Below, in pieces: positions 1-14,080 of a stretch of 64,000 nt of DNA. Below the pieces are notes generated by a model that saw only the letters and a program-made list of their open reading frames with translations, was not told where the DNA came from and ran no database searches. Each line of letters begins with the position of its first letter. Position 1 is the stretch's first letter. Origin of the DNA: Manis javanica (taxonomy: Eukaryota; Chordata; Mammalia; Pholidota; Manidae); NCBI RefSeq assembly GCF_040802235.1, contig NC_133172.1, forward strand, positions 64,115,613 through 64,179,612, read 5' to 3'. The translations under genes were made by a program, and so were the position numbers.

Positions 1-984
1 ATAAAATTATGATTATCTTAATTGGCCCACTCGGTTGAGACATCCTGACATAAGGGTAAAATGATGAAAAGAAAATGTCATGTTCTGATCTCAGAGGACT
101 GACCGGTTTGCTCACTCTAACCGAATAAAATTCCAGATTACATTTATCGACCAAAGCTTAAAAGAGATGGGGAGGGGATGGAAAGTGGTGAAGTTCAAAG
201 CAGTTTCCTTTGAAGAAAAGATGGTCTCGGTTGATAAATTCCAACACAACTTGTCCCCGATCTCCTAAAAGGTGACACGCAAGAAAGGAACTCACATCTA
301 ACACAACCTGTATACTACTTTTTTCAAAAAGATTGAAATAAGCCATATTAGATGCTTTAAGGAAAGGCCCCCAATTAACAGCCCAAGGCAGATCTTTTTG
401 TCTCTGAACTAAGAAAGTAACGTCCACTTATAAACTGTAGTGGGGAAGACGGGACATGACTCTCAGAAAAGCTGGAAAGAAATCTCACTCACAACCCACC
501 AGCACAGAGTGTTGTGTGCCTGGCTGGCTACTGTGGCCGGATGCTGGCACATGCAGGGCCACAGGCCCACACTCCCGTTTTCCCCCTCCATGTGCACCTC
601 CTCTCCCCTCCCTCAACACCCCCCGCCAGCCTCTCACTCCCCAATCTGCCACCATCACCTCAGAGCAAACAGCCCCAGTCTTCTATCCCAAGCGTGGTCC
701 CTCCCCTGGGACCCCATGCGCAGCACCCTGTGGGGCACATGCCAGCCAGCTCTTCACGTTCCTGTGCACAGGCCAGGCCTCCCTGACTGCCCGTCTCTGC
801 TCTCAAGGCTGACTGTCCTGGCTGCACATCCATACTTCCCATGTCAGCTTCACTTCTGTGGCTCCTACTGCTAAGGCCACTGTGAGTCCAAGCTGGTGTC
901 CCCTCCTTCAATGCACCTCTCCAACGCACCTCATGTTCTGGCCAGTTTCACTCTACTGAAGACCAACATGGGGCAGTGAAATGC

Positions 985-1110
985 AAGCTAACACCAGGGG
1001 CTGTGGGGTCTGATGGCCACAATCAGAATTCAGGCCCTGCCACTGTACTGGCAGTGACCTTGGGGACACTCTAATAGCCACATCATTCTTAGTTTTCTCA
1101 TCTATGAAAG
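985..1110 (+). repeat. MIR SINE remnant
   Basis: The MIR core is recognisable: GGGGTCTGATGG, then ATTCAGGCCCTGCCACT, then CAGTGACCTTGGGGACA, then TTAGTTTTCTCATCTATGAAA. Confidence 0.7.
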
Positions 1111-4100
1111 AGAAATTCCTGGGTACAAAATAAAAAATTACTATATAGACTGCAATCCCAGATACTAGCAAGAATCAGTTGGAACACACAATTGAAGACA
1201 GGTGTTGGCGTCCAAAGATAGGCTGACCAACAGGACACACCAGAGACAAAAACAGGCCAGGGGACCTGATGCACAACAGCAGCACACAGGCCAGAGGCAG
1301 AGAACAGCCACGAAGAGGGGGGGGTTTGGACCCCGCGGACAGCTACAAACAGCTGGTGCCTCATCCCACCCCACAAGAAAGGCTTAAATGTAAACAGCAA
1401 AAGTGCAGAATTTTCAGAAGGCACAGGAAGCTATCTTTACATCCTTGGGATAGGGAAAAATGTCTCAAATCAGACATAATGGGTCAGGATCCAACAGTCT
1501 GGAAGTCCTAGAGAACCTGGCACAGTCCCTTCTAAACAAAAGAATTTAATCATCTAGTCACCAAACACAACTGCTATTTCCATTCACCTCAAAGCTAAGT
1601 ATCACAGCAGAATAGATCCTCAGAATTCAAGCACAATCATAAAAAAATTCTCAACTTTCCATCATTGAAGGTTCAATGCCTCCTCTGTTGTTTTGATAAC
1701 CAGGAAAGTTTTTTGAAAGATGCACAGAATTTAGGTAAAAATAACTCTATGTATGAGTCATGGGCACAAAAATGCATGACCTCTGAATACACACTAAAAA
1801 TTTAAAGTCAGCAACACTAAGTTAATGGTTTTACTTCTAAGGGATTAAAATCAAATACACCCTTTAAGCGTCAAAAACTACACCACAGGAAAAAATGCTA
1901 AGTGACAAAGTTCTCCATATAAAATAGTGTTTGAAGGATGTGGGTGACAAAATACACATCTAAAACACAATAGAATATTCAAGATGAAATTGAACATATG
2001 AGAGGCCCACTCAGGGCTCTGAACATGAACACATAACTGACACAGAAGAGCTTATTCTATCCCCCACCTGCTCAGATCACACAGAACACCGAATGTGTTC
2101 TAGACAAATCTCTGTGACCTTAGAACCTTTTAAAACATTCTTACTGTCAGTGACCACATATGGGTCTGGCTGTAAGCAGAACACTAACATCTAGCAGAAT
2201 TCAGTACGGCCCAGACCAGGTGGCTGGCCTCAGGAGGAAGGGCTCGCCTGGACTGCACAGGCCTTCTGAACACACTGCCACACCAGAGCACACTCAGGGG
2301 GCTGAGCCCCAGCCCACCACTTGAACTCTGCGGTCTGTGACTTCACTCTCAGGAGGACCCTGACAACAAGTAAGGGAGGCAGAGGGAGCCACTGCACATC
2401 AGGGCCAAGGGCCAAGGTGGAAGCACCACTTTCAGCCCGTGTTTTTGTCCTGCATCATTCTCCCAGCTGTTCTTTTTGCTCTCTGGTCTTCAAGGGGACA
2501 AAGGAATGATGCCACCAAAGTCCTCCTCGCAGAGTCCAGGGTGCTATTATTAAACAATGAACATCTTACAAATGTATTTGTATGAAATGGCAACTTCTGG
2601 GGGGAGGGGTAAATGACAACAGAACCCCCAGGTGACGTCGAGCACAAATTAAGGGCCCAGAGCAGCCGGGCCCCCACCAGGCAGTATCACCTCAGGACTG
2701 AGGGCGCCTCCCGGCACCAATCCAGAGCAGACCAGGGACACACATGCCAGCTACGGGCCCGCCTATGGCCGTGCTGCGATGTGGGTACAAGTTCTGGCAC
2801 AGGAATGTGGGCTGCAAAAGGGAAAGGGAATCTAGATCACAGTTTTTAAAAATAACAGTTCCATACACTGTGCCGTGCTAACTCTGTGGGGTAAGTCCTG
2901 AAATATTTAAATGGCTTTTCATTCCACAGAGACTAGAGAAATTCTCAAACAGGCTCTATTACAGAGTTCTTTTTAAGATCTAACAAAGCAAAGTCACAAC
3001 ATGTTCTACCACCCAGGACAAATGCAGTCATAAAAGAATTACCTCAAAGATGCACAAGCCTGCTTCTAGAAAGTTAAGCCTCTCCTGCAGAGCTAAACGG
3101 GCTGCATGCAGCGATCTGCTGACCCGCTGTTGCTCGCTGCAGCCCTCGCGGAAAGCTGCCTTCCTCTTCTCCCTGCCAAGAGATTTCTGGGGTCACCCAG
3201 GACTCAGCCCGTGGAGCATCTGCTGGCAGATTTCAGAACAACCTACTCTAAACAACTCCAAATTAAAAGTCTAGAAGTTGAAAACCCTCACGTTGTAAGC
3301 AACATCAAGATCAGCTGGGAGATCCTAGAAATGCACTTCTTTTGAAAAGTATGAAGCACGAATTCACAGACATGAAACCTCCCAGGCGTATACGACCAGC
3401 ATGACGCACACAGGGTGCCCGAGTCTTGAGGACAGAAGCCAGGACGGCACACGGAGGAGCGGGAGCATGTGCGGGAGGTGCGGCTCCAGACGGTGGTGCC
3501 TCGGGAAGCACACTCTTCTCACTAAGTACTTGATCTCAATGTTCTACTCTATCTTCTAACTTTCCACATAACCAAAAACTATGTGTTTGGAAGTGAAACA
3601 TTTGTACCTACCTGGATATGCTGTCGACCCCTAGGCCTCTTCTTACCCATAGCCTGTTGCTAAAAACTGATTCTGACTAAAGAAAAAAAGCTTCTCTCTA
3701 GGAACAGTTTATACAAACAAACTGATACATCTTCATGTCTCTCCTCTAGGTTTTAGGCCAAAACAAATGAAGTTTTTTACCTAGCTGGACTGTCACTTGG
3801 GAATGGTTTTACATGGCCTTGGCCCATTTCCCAAAGCAGCGTGTAAGTGGCTCAAGGAGGAGGCATCAGTCCTACACAGGGCAGACCCAGGGGGGTGGTC
3901 AAGGCTCTTGCCACCGCCCACCAGGGATGCTGGTGGCTTCCTGGTGGCCGCCTTGCCTTCCGCAGCCAGTTGACTCCCAGCAGCACAGGTCTGTGCTCCG
4001 CTCCGGCCCCCGGCTCAGCCCCACACTCTCCAGGACAGCCTCGGGCCACTGCCACCACTTCTTCCACTGGCTCTCTGCCACTGTCACCAAGCACCTCGCC

Positions 4101-7100
4101 ACAATAACCAGTCTCTCTACCTCTTTCATTAGAAAGACAAATGTGAATTTTTCCTCTAGCCAGGAAATTTGTCAAATGTGAAGCACTTGAAATCAGACTC
4201 GTTCTCGGTCAGCAAGAACAAGCAGCGCCTGCGCTCCAGGCGTTGGTGAGGAGGGAGGACCGCACAGCCCTGCAGCCCAGCGCCAGCACCAGCGCCACGC
4301 ACAGGCCGCCGGCCACGCACCGGCCTGCTGGCACATGGGGAAAACTTTAAGCGATACCCTCCCCCCCTTCCAGAGGCTCCCAGACATGTTACACCCTTTC
4401 AACCAGGTTTTGCGGTTGGGAGAAGTAAGTGTATTAGGGACAGTGTGTTGAGGAGTGAGGAACACCCTTTTCCCCATCCAGATACACAGATGGGATGAAT
4501 TAAGTGGGGGAAAAAGGAACAGCCTATTACCAGGACAGATTAAGAGGCAAGTGTGCACGTGGTGAGGGGTGGACAGAGCGCCAAAGTGGACGGAGAGTGA
4601 AAGCGCTTTGAGAGCAGAGGCCTGTCCCCTGAAAGACAGTGTGAACAAGAGGAGCCAGAGCCGCTGCGGGGGAGGGTGTGCGCAGACACAGCGCCCTGCC
4701 CGGTGGGACAGGACAGGAAAGGCGAGGGTCAGGCCCTTGCTGCTGTAAGAACGCTGTCAGACTGGGTCAGAAACAGATGCAACCTAAGTCTGAAATCAGT
4801 AACATACTTAGATGTTTTACCAAGTCATTTTTATGCTCCTAAATAAAGTAGTAACAAGACTCAAAACAGATAAATATTGCTGTGCAGTTTTTAAAATTTG
4901 AAGAATAGCACACCATACTGAAAGCCTCCACATCAAAAAGCAACGAGCAAAACAATTTTTCAAAATAAAGATTTCAAGCCCAGAGTATGCTCTAGTTTAA
5001 TTTCCCCTTGAACTGTGGATTTCCCTCTGAATTGTAACTTTGAACAAATGGACTACTCACCGAAAAGAATTTTTTGTGCCTGAAAGACATTTGATGGGAA
5101 GAGCAACTGAGCATGAAAACACTTTCTTTGGAGGGCCTACTTTTGGGGAGAGGGCACAGGGTGGGGCCAGGTGCCAGCAGCACAGCTTCACCAACTCTGA
5201 GGCCGGGACTTTTTCCCAGGACCCCTGCCCAGCCCTAGACTGCGCGTAAAATCCGATTAGCACCAAAACAGCAGACAAGTCTTCCCACTTTATCCACTGC
5301 ATGTTCTCCAAAAAGAAGTAAAAATCAAATGAGGCCAGTGGCTAAGAAAATACTGTGCACCACTCAGGGTTTATTAGACACAATGCTATTTTTAAAATTC
5401 TAACAAATAGTAATCAACTATGGAGCACCAACCTAGAGGCCTCACACCGTGCTGGTCTCTTTGGGAAGTCCTCCAGGGCAGGACTGCAGGGGCCCAAAGG
5501 GGGCCTGAGGAAGGAAAACCTGCCAGAGACACATAGCATCCAGTGAGCACGGCCGACCTGGGAAGCCCAGAGGCCTGCTCCTGCTGGCCTGTGAGGGGCA
5601 GGACAAGGCGAGCTCAGTCAACTCCCGTTATCTCTCCACAGCAGGCCCCACTCAGTGGAAGGGACTGCTAACGGCTGGTTCCTTCCCAGAGAGCTAAGGC
5701 CTTACCTGTGTGGCTTGTCTGTCAAAGGAAACCGGGCTCCTCGGATTGTGGCATCAGCAGATACAGTAGCAGGCAGGGCGGAGCCGCCTGCGTCCTGCAG
5801 CAAACACACATGCCAGCCCTGTGCGAGGCTCCAGGCAGGCCTTTGCCGGTATGACCTCACTGAGCCCTCAAGGTGCCTCCACGCAAGACATTCCACCCCC
5901 GACGCCCACCTGGCTCAGCAGATGACAAGGAGACAGGGCTGCCTGCTCTGCAACCCAGTCTCCAAGCTCAGGCAGACCTACAGAAGCGTCTGCCACACAC
6001 AACCAGACCACTGTTCCCTTGCACAGAAGGTGTAAACTGAGGTCAACCACCTCCCAGGACAAGACTCCTGGACCTGGACACATGGACATGCAATGACCCA
6101 CCTGGACAGAAGTAGGAAAAATGCACTACACAGCTGCCACAGACCCTGCTCCTGCCACCTGGCAACACTGAAAGGCCACTAGCAGGGGAGGGCCCCACAG
6201 GGGACCCAGAGCACCGGGAAGCCCTCCCACTCATCGTCAAGTCCAGGCAGCCTCTCTGGCTTTCAGGGAAACTAAGAGACCATCTCCGTGGAGCCCAAGA
6301 TGCTGCCCCTGGAAGCGATGTCCTACCTTTGACAGCACTGCTACAACCCTCAAGCCCTAACCCAAGACCCTGCCTGGAACCAGGGCCTGAGCCCCTCACT
6401 GGGTCATCACCTCCTCCAAACTGACCGGCTGTTGCAGCTGCTGCTAGAAACACGAGGAACGGTCCTGAACGGCAGCACTCCTGGCCTCCCACCTGAGCTT
6501 TTTGATATCTAGACGGCCTATTTACTAAAGTCAGGAAATAGGTGCATTTTTTTAATAGATTTTTTTCAGATTTTTTAAAAGACTAGTCCAGCATGCATTC
6601 TGTGACAAGTGAACAGCAAAAACAATACATAGTTTTGTTTTTTCAGAAGGATGCACTTAAAGCCACAGAACAATGCCTTTAAATTTTATAGTAATCTTAT
6701 AGGATATGAGAGATCCATGATCAGCTCCTAGACAGGCAAGTTTTCAAATAATGGGTATTTGGACACAGAGATGAGGGGAGCAGACAGAGGCCTGGGCATC
6801 CCAGGGAATACTGGCTGACGGCCGGGGGGTGCTCTCTGGGCAGCACTGTGGTCCTTGCCTTGTCTGGGGGTTGGAGGGTGGCAGACAGTTCTTGGTGAGG
6901 CTACACACTGGGGCCCCTGGTACAGCATATGACTTATTTAGAGGCTTACCCAAGCTCTGAACAGAGTCCTGAAACTTGGGCCAAAACGATGAGTGTTAAT
7001 AATAAAAAAAGGCTTCTAATGTGAAAAGAGGTGAAACCTTCCCCAAGTTTCCATGGCATTCCCATCTAAAAGGATGTTTAAGACAAAGTCATTTCTGGCT

Positions 7101-8654
7101 ACCAGGACACTAAGGCTTCGAGGTGAAATCCTGAAATCCTCCTGATGTCCTGACAGCAGACCGTGAACATGGTGCTGGTAAAGCTGCTCCCACCACTCCA
7201 ACCCCTGCCCACCAAGGGCCCTCCCTCCTACACACATTCCTACCGGAACCTCCTCCTCTCCTGTGCCCATGACTCCTGGTCCCTCTGGCCAGCTGCCACT
7301 CCTGCACCCACCCGCAAACACCTTCTCCCTCAGCAGTCCCCAACAACTGCCGCCGACCAAAGTGCCCTCCCTGGACCCCGCTCTGCAACCCCAGGGACAG
7401 GCTGGCAGCTCCTCCATCCTGGGCTCCTCCGTCCTAGGTAAAGCTGCAGTGGAGCAAAGCTTGGCAAGGACCCAACAGAAGGCCTGGCCCACAGTCCATA
7501 CCCCACTGGCGAAGATGCTGCACAGCTCTCCACTGCCCCAGGTACTGCCTCTTCTCCCGTCTCCTGAACAAGCGGCGCACAGCCCTCAGCTTGCAGAACT
7601 GCTCTTCCCGGACCACTGGGAGTCCTCCTACCTGAGACACATCCTCCCAACAAATCCCTTCCCTTCCCGTCTCCGTGTAAGCCTCACCAACCACTGCTGG
7701 CAAGTTTTACTTTCTGTATCTTGTACCACAAAACAAGTTTCGTATTCTCACACATGAAATACCCTCATACGCACCCACCGACACACACCACAACACCGCT
7801 CTGCAGTGACTGTCCACACTGATCCGTGGCGCCCCGCTCTCTCCCCGGCATCCACGGTACTGCCCCTCATCGCCTTCACGTCGGTCAGCCCTCAGGGTTC
7901 CTCTGCATGCTTGGCCTCTGCCATCTGTGCATCTGGTCAATTCCTACCTCATCCTGTAGAACCCAGGCCAGGAGTCCTTTCCTGGGGATGCCTGAGGACT
8001 GCCTCTGGGCTGAGGAGGCGGCTCCTTCCTGGGGCTTACCACCCAGCCCTAGGCTCCCTCCATGGCCTTCCAAACATCACGAGCCACACTCCATCCATCT
8101 CAAGATTCCAACAGGGGGGCAGCGCCCACCCCAGGACAGGCCACGTCACGGGTGCGTCTGCTGCCCTCACCTGTCCTGAGGATGTGGCAGTCCCCTCTTG
8201 TCCTGGGGGCACCCCTCAGGTGTAAGGCAGCACGGAGCTTCCTCTGTTAATGGGCATCACCCTCCTTTAGGCTCCAAAAGCACTGAGATGTTGCTTTACA
8301 AGAAATAAAAAACTGCCTTCATTAGGCCAGCACCAGCCTGAGCACCTCACTGATAAGAATCAGGGGCTACATGCTGCCGCTGGCTGCCTTTCTGCACACA
8401 CAAGAGCTTTCCACTCTGAGGCTGAGTCTCAATGTGATCTTTCAGAAGACATTCTAACACTAATCATACCTCAGACTAACAGTACCAACAACACACGTAC
8501 CTCAACTGGTACCAGTCCAGACAGCAATGACAAGGTTCACCCACATACAAAGAATGACAACTAGTTTCTGGTGCCGCCCGTCTATGACACATCCCATTCC
8601 AGACCTGGAGGACATCCTATGTCTTAGCATCCATGGTGGGACCACAGCGATGGG

Positions 8655-8752
8655 CATGACGGCTGTTCTCACTCTCACCTCCACACTCAGCATCCTAGCT
8701 CAGGGCTTAGCACATAGTAGGCACTCAATAGTACGTACTGAAAAAATAAAGA
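8655..8752 (+). repeat. L2 LINE 3' end
   Basis: The typical L2 3' end is present as GGGCTTAGCACATAGTAGGCACTCAATAGTACG, written here in two parts: GGGCTTAGCACATAGTAG, then GCACTCAATAGTACG, followed by an A-rich tail. Confidence 0.65.
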
Positions 8753-9660
8753 AAACCAGAATCTCGAGAGCTGAAGAGTCCCCCCAAGGGGCCAGGGCTC
8801 TCCTGTCCTCAACACAATGCCCAGTGAGAGGCAGCCTACACCTTGGGCAGGACACACCTCTCCAGCAGAACCAAAGCATGCTGGGAGAGCACTTCCACAC
8901 AGCCTCGGCGACACACCCTGGGCTTCCCTTCTTTCCCTTACATTAAAAAAAGCTGGCAAGACCCTCTCTGAGGCTACTCCTGCCCCAGCCAGCCAGTGTT
9001 TGACAAGCCCAGCCACCAAAACCTGTATCCTAAGCTTTGGCAATAACCACATACCCATCTCCTGTACCACTTTTTATCTAGTACTTTCTTAAGTACAGTA
9101 AAGGCCCTTTATTTGTCAGAGTGGAAACCAAAGTTCAGTACCTGATGATGGAAAATAAGAGCCTCTCCCCACACATAGGCACGACCCTGAAATGCCCTAC
9201 CCTCCAGAAGCAACCCTGTGAGCCGCCCCATTTCTTCCCATTTCCTTCTGGTGAAGGGACTGGGCCCACCCCCAAAGCCCCCACCAGGCAGAGCTCATAG
9301 CCCTCAGAACAGCAGAGCGGAGGGGTGGCCCTCCTGCTTATGCCCTCTACCCTATGACAGGGACAGGCCTCAGTGTCGCCACACACATGCACAGATGCAA
9401 CCGACGCCCACTCACCCACAGGCTCAGCCAGCCCAGCCTCATGTCCGGCTGCAGCCATGCCTCCCCTCCCAATCCTTCTGACAGAGGACGGCCGGACACA
9501 CAGCTGGCACAGCACCCCGCTGAGAGAGTCAGGCTGGCTTGGAGCACATCCCCTGATGAGGACTGCCTGCTGAAGGAACCCAATGTCACATTTACCCTGG
9601 CAGGTGCAGACACAGGAACTACTAAGCCAAACAGGCTGCATCTTCACTTAGGAGCAGATA

Positions 9661-9996
9661 CAGTTGACCCTGAAACATCTCAAGGATTAGGGCACCGACT
9701 TCCCCCCACAGTCGAAAATCCCTACTTTGGACTCCTGATTTTTGACTCTCCAAAACTTACCTACTAATAAATAGCTTACTTGAAGCCTTACCAATAACAT
9801 CAAAACTCGATCAACACACATTTCGTATGCTATACGTATTATATATACTGTATTCTTACAACAGTGCAAGCTAGAGGAAATTTTTTTTTTCAAATTGTTG
9901 CAAATCTCCAAAAAGCTGTCCAACACATTTCCTGAAGAAAATCCATGTGTACGTGGACCCGCACAGTTCAAACCCGTGTTGTCCAAGGGTCAGCTC
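9661..9996 (-). mobile_element. Tigger2/MER28-like DNA transposon, internally deleted
   Basis: The right end, read on the minus strand, gives GAGCTGACCCTTGGACAACA and then CGGGTTTGAACTGTGCGGGT, the Tigger2/MER28 terminus. The left end begins CAGTTGACCC. TA dinucleotides flank it at 9659-9660 and 9997-9998, the target duplication of Tc1/mariner-pogo elements. At 336 bp it lacks a transposase and is a non-autonomous fossil. Confidence 0.85.
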
Positions 9997-10821
9997 TATA
10001 TGCGTATTTCCACAGAACATACAAAGGACATCTCAAGTTCTCAACCACAAGACCAATACACACAGTCCAACAATAAACCAAATACTTTCTTTAAAATTTG
10101 AATGAAACGGACAAGTCAAATTAGTACTAATGCCAGTGTTCTAGGAAAAACTCTCCATGAGCTGTCAGAATTCAAACTCCAGGTTCCAAATCATGCCATG
10201 CATTTGAAGTCTTGACCTAAGTAAAACTGAAGCAGCATCCAAATGTAAACTTCATTATCTTAAAAAAAAAAAAAAATTTAACCTGTCACATTACTAAAAT
10301 TCTCAAACCAAAAATTTTAATTAAAAAAAAATTAAACATATGTACAAAGATTCCTTCCGAACAATAGTCAAGCATGTCTTATCAAAAGTGAGCATTTCAA
10401 TGCATAAATTTAGTGCACCTAACACTGAGAAGCAGTGCGGGCTAGGCAGTGCTGCCTTGGGCCTGACAGGCACACACCGCACCGCATGGCCCAGGGTGCA
10501 GGCTACCAGCCAAGGGCACTGGTGGCTCACGCAGCCCCCACCCCACCCCTCCCCACTCCCACCCCGCTTGCTCTGTGAACACAGCGCAACTACGCTCCCA
10601 GGACCCAATGCGCCATCTGCTCATGCTCCACTTGCCCCGTTACTGTTTCCATTAGTTCTCATTAGCAGCTGTCCAGTCATAAGCTAGCTTGTTTCCTTCT
10701 CTGCTACTTCAAATCAGCAAACAAAAGAGAAAACCCAAGAACATAAATAGTGACAGAGAGAAGGCAGGCTATAATGGGGCCAGTATAAACAAGGATCTTT
10801 TAAAGTATTTAAAAACAGTTA

Positions 10822-10862
10822 CATACACACACACATACTATATATACTGCCCACACATACAC
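10822..10862. repeat. (CA)n/(TA)n-rich short repeat
   Basis: An impure run of CA dinucleotides is interrupted by a TATATA block. Confidence 0.7.
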
Positions 10863-10939
10863 CTTGCATTCTTCCATTCTTGAAAAAGCCATGTGTACCT
10901 TCTAAGGCACTGCATGTCTCCACGTAAGATCAGTCACAA

Positions 10940-11050
10940 ACTGAAATAGAGGGAGCAGATGACACATTCAAAATCACACAGACAGGTGTGAGCCACACTG
11001 AGGAGTACGGAGCTCTGGCCCCCAGTTTCGGCACCTTCCGCCATGCTGCA
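10940..11050 (-). repeat. MIR-like remnant, minus strand
   Basis: The run AAAATCACACAGACAGGTG, followed later by GGAGCTCTGGCCCCCAG, resembles the reverse complement of the MIR core. Confidence 0.5.
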
Positions 11051-13850
11051 CTCTCAGCTGTGGCTCCTGCCGCAGGGGCATGTCTTCACTGCATGACTTG
11101 TAAGGGGCCTTCTTTTCCCCTGAATTTCTCATAGAGGACGCCTTATTTCAGTGTCAGCATCTGACTTCAGCATTTGTAAACACATAGGTATTTGTTCAAT
11201 GTACCAAACTTCCTTCCATAGTACAGAGAAAGTAAATGGCTAATAACAAGGTGGAACAATTCTGAATTTATCCCCAATTTCTTCATTACCTCTACACCCA
11301 AATCTCATACCCTGTGATTACCCCCAGATCCCTCATGATTACCAAGACAGCCCATCTTATTTCTGTTACCAACCTGTCCTGAAAATTCCAGAAGCCAAGT
11401 TCTACCTACCTAAAAGGTAGGCCATAAAATTATTTTCAGTTATTTAAAATTCAAATACTTAAGAAATTCACTCAAAAACCATACTGTTTACATATCATCC
11501 CTTGTCATATTTATGTTTTTTTATAAAAAGAGCAAAACCAGGAGCATATCTCAGTATTTGCAAAACCCATTCTTTAGCTCCATGAATCACTCTGTTTTCT
11601 TACATTATTTGTTCTACATAATTTGACTCTAAGTCACTGATTAACAGTAAGACACTGCCGTCTTATTGTGCTGACAAATCACAAACCATCCTACCATCCT
11701 AATTCATGCTCTGTCTTCCAAGGAAAACTGGCAGGGGTTCTGAGAAATCAAGATGCGGTTAATGCCAAAGGCCTTAAAGGTGAAGGCATCTCCAAAAACT
11801 CTTACTTTGAGGGCAGTAGTATCTGCGAAGGGGCCCAAAATGAGCACTTACATGTTTTCACAGAAATTCAGGTATAGATAAAAACTGATCAAACTCATCA
11901 CTTAATCTTACTGGAGCTCCTTCTCTCAGACAAGAAGTCATCAGAAGAAAAAAGTAAAAATATTTAACTACCCCAGAATACAAATAAATTCTGCCCCCAA
12001 AAGAAGTCCCAGAAAATTCCAAAGCATGTATCAATTCTACAGCACCATCAACGACCCTAAGACCTTCCCAACATTACATTAAATAGAAATAAACCACAGT
12101 AAGTAGGAAAGTAACTTACGGTTCTAGTCACCAAAGTGGAAGCTGGTGTATACAAGGTCCTCACTACTACCAGTCCTGAATGCCCTCTTGAGAGTCCATA
12201 GGCCAGAAACGCAATGTCCTGGAGTGACACAGGGTCAGTGAACCCCAGAGGCTCAGGTTTGACCCCAGTCACCACCTCACATCACCATGGCCCTCCATCT
12301 ACAACTTCCTCATAAACAGGTCTAACTCAGGCAGGCAGCAAACACAAAGAGCCCCCACAACCTGGGAAATGTTAAGTGCTGCCGTTTTCCATAGTGGATG
12401 TGTTCCTGGAGCCAGTGGGCTGGGGTGGGAGAATCACAGGCCAGGGAGGCTCCTCCAGTGCCCAGCCCTGGTCCACAGCGTTGCCTGTAAGCAGGGGTCA
12501 TGGCTCCAGTCACAAGCCCTCCATTTTCCCCAGGATATGCCAGGCCAGCCCCAGAGGAATCCAGCACTGGGGGCTCCGGGCCAGAGGGTGGCGATGGGGA
12601 GCACGTCTGTGTGGCGAGAGGAAGTGACCCAGAGCAGAGGTGGCATGCACCGGCAGAAAACGCAGGTGCGCACTACAGCCCCAGACATAACAATCACCTG
12701 GTCTTAGTGATCTCCTGGGATACTTATTCTTTCCTCAGACCCCAACTGAACGCCCAGCAATTCAAGGTGCTGTGGAAGACGGGACAAAGTAACACGAGGG
12801 AAGAACAGAAAATGGTGTGTCTTAGCACACAAAGGTCTGTGAGTTCAGACTGGGAAAGGCAGAGCACACTAAATTACATACATTGTTCCCATTAGCACAT
12901 CAAAACTTACCTTTCAGCACATGTATACACCTATTTTCATCCACCCACAACAGGCACAGAGGTCCCATAAGGCAGCAACAGCAAGCCCACCACGGCTGTC
13001 TCAGCAGGTGGACACGTGTGGGTGGCCACTTTCTGCTGCTGTAAACACCTCACTGGTGCTCAGAACATAGCAGTTTTCTAACTGGAGAAGGGAAATTTTC
13101 CATTTTGTAAAAAAGTAAACAAGTACACTTAAGACTCAGAGGCACACTGCAAGAAAAAGACTGGGTGTAGCTGGTCACAGCTGAGTATAGCAGTTGTGCC
13201 CTAATGCGGGGTGGGGCAAAGGACCACACCCACACCTAGTGATCTGGAAGTGGTCAGTTCTTCCACTTAAGACTTAACCAGTCAACATTTAAAGTCAAGA
13301 AGTCTTAAGCCCCAAACCCACTCACTGCTGTACTCATTGCTGACGGGAGCTTGCTAAGGCCCTACAGAGCTCCGATCTTCTCTCAGGTCATCACTCTCAA
13401 ACTGTCTTTCTAAAACTACTGCACATGTACTCTTACATCCCTAATTTCTCTGAATTGTCAATACAACCTAAATTCTAGCTTTCCCTTCCCAGATAGCTTC
13501 ACATTTTACATGATATCCTGCAAAAATTAAGTACCCCTTACACCTCAATCAAAATGCCTGATGAAAATGTAAAGTACAGCAGGCTACTCCTGGCTCCTGG
13601 GCTCAACCCCTTCCCCCATCACCGCAGCTTCCCAAAGATGGGCACTCTTAACAGGTGTACAGCCCACCAAAGTCCAAGACATTTTCCACCTGGCCCTCTA
13701 CAGCAAAGTCTGCCAGCCCCTGGCCTACCCCAGAACCCTCGGTGTAACCCCACCAAAGAGCAAGTGTGACTTCACACGCTGGATGAGTGGACCAAGTGCT
13801 GTGGCTGCTAATGGCGCTTAAGGATTTGTATTTAAAAGTTAATTTTATCT
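11051..13850. other. Intronic sequence with nothing recognised
   Basis: The sequence is AT-rich to 12.3 kb and more mixed from 12.3 to 12.7 kb. I see no convincing exon, RNA gene or repeat. A weak MER5-like stretch near 12.69-12.79 kb is not good enough to call. Confidence 0.5.
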
Positions 13851-13854
13851 GTAA

Positions 13855-14080
13855 AGGCAAATCTATAGACAGAGAGGAGACTATGGTTGCCTGGGGCTGG
13901 GGTGGAGACAGGAATAAAACCATAACAGGTGACAGGGACCTAACGGGGGATAAACATGTTCTGAAACTGGATTATAGTGCTGGCTTCACAACTCTGTAAA
14001 TGTTACTATAAATCATTAAATAATACACAAAATGAGCTCATCTGTGCTATAAAAATTATACATCAATAAATTTTAAAAAT
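13855..14080 (+). mobile_element. L1M-type LINE 3' end
   Basis: Recognised from AAATCTATAGACAGAG, GGTTGCCTGGGGCTGGGG, TGTTCTGAAACTGGATTATA and ACAACTCTGTAAATGTTACT, then TTATACATCAATAAATTTT. This is the 3' UTR of an old mammalian L1 family. Confidence 0.85.

Larger units (their letters stand above)
1..9658. other. Mostly unique intronic sequence
   Basis: Apart from a MIR near 1 kb and an L2 tail near 8.7 kb I recognise nothing here. Open frames are short, overlap on both strands and show no family motifs, so I call none. Stretches around 3.8-4.3, 5.6-6.5 and 7.1-8.2 kb are G+C-richer but not CpG-island-like. Confidence 0.6.

Noticed and set aside
5770-5960. Possible MIR on the minus strand
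   Set aside because: The blocks are out of order and short, so it is not supportable by eye.
12690-12790. MER5-like DNA transposon remnant
   Set aside because: Only AATCACCTGG and a few scattered blocks fit, which is too weak to call without alignment.
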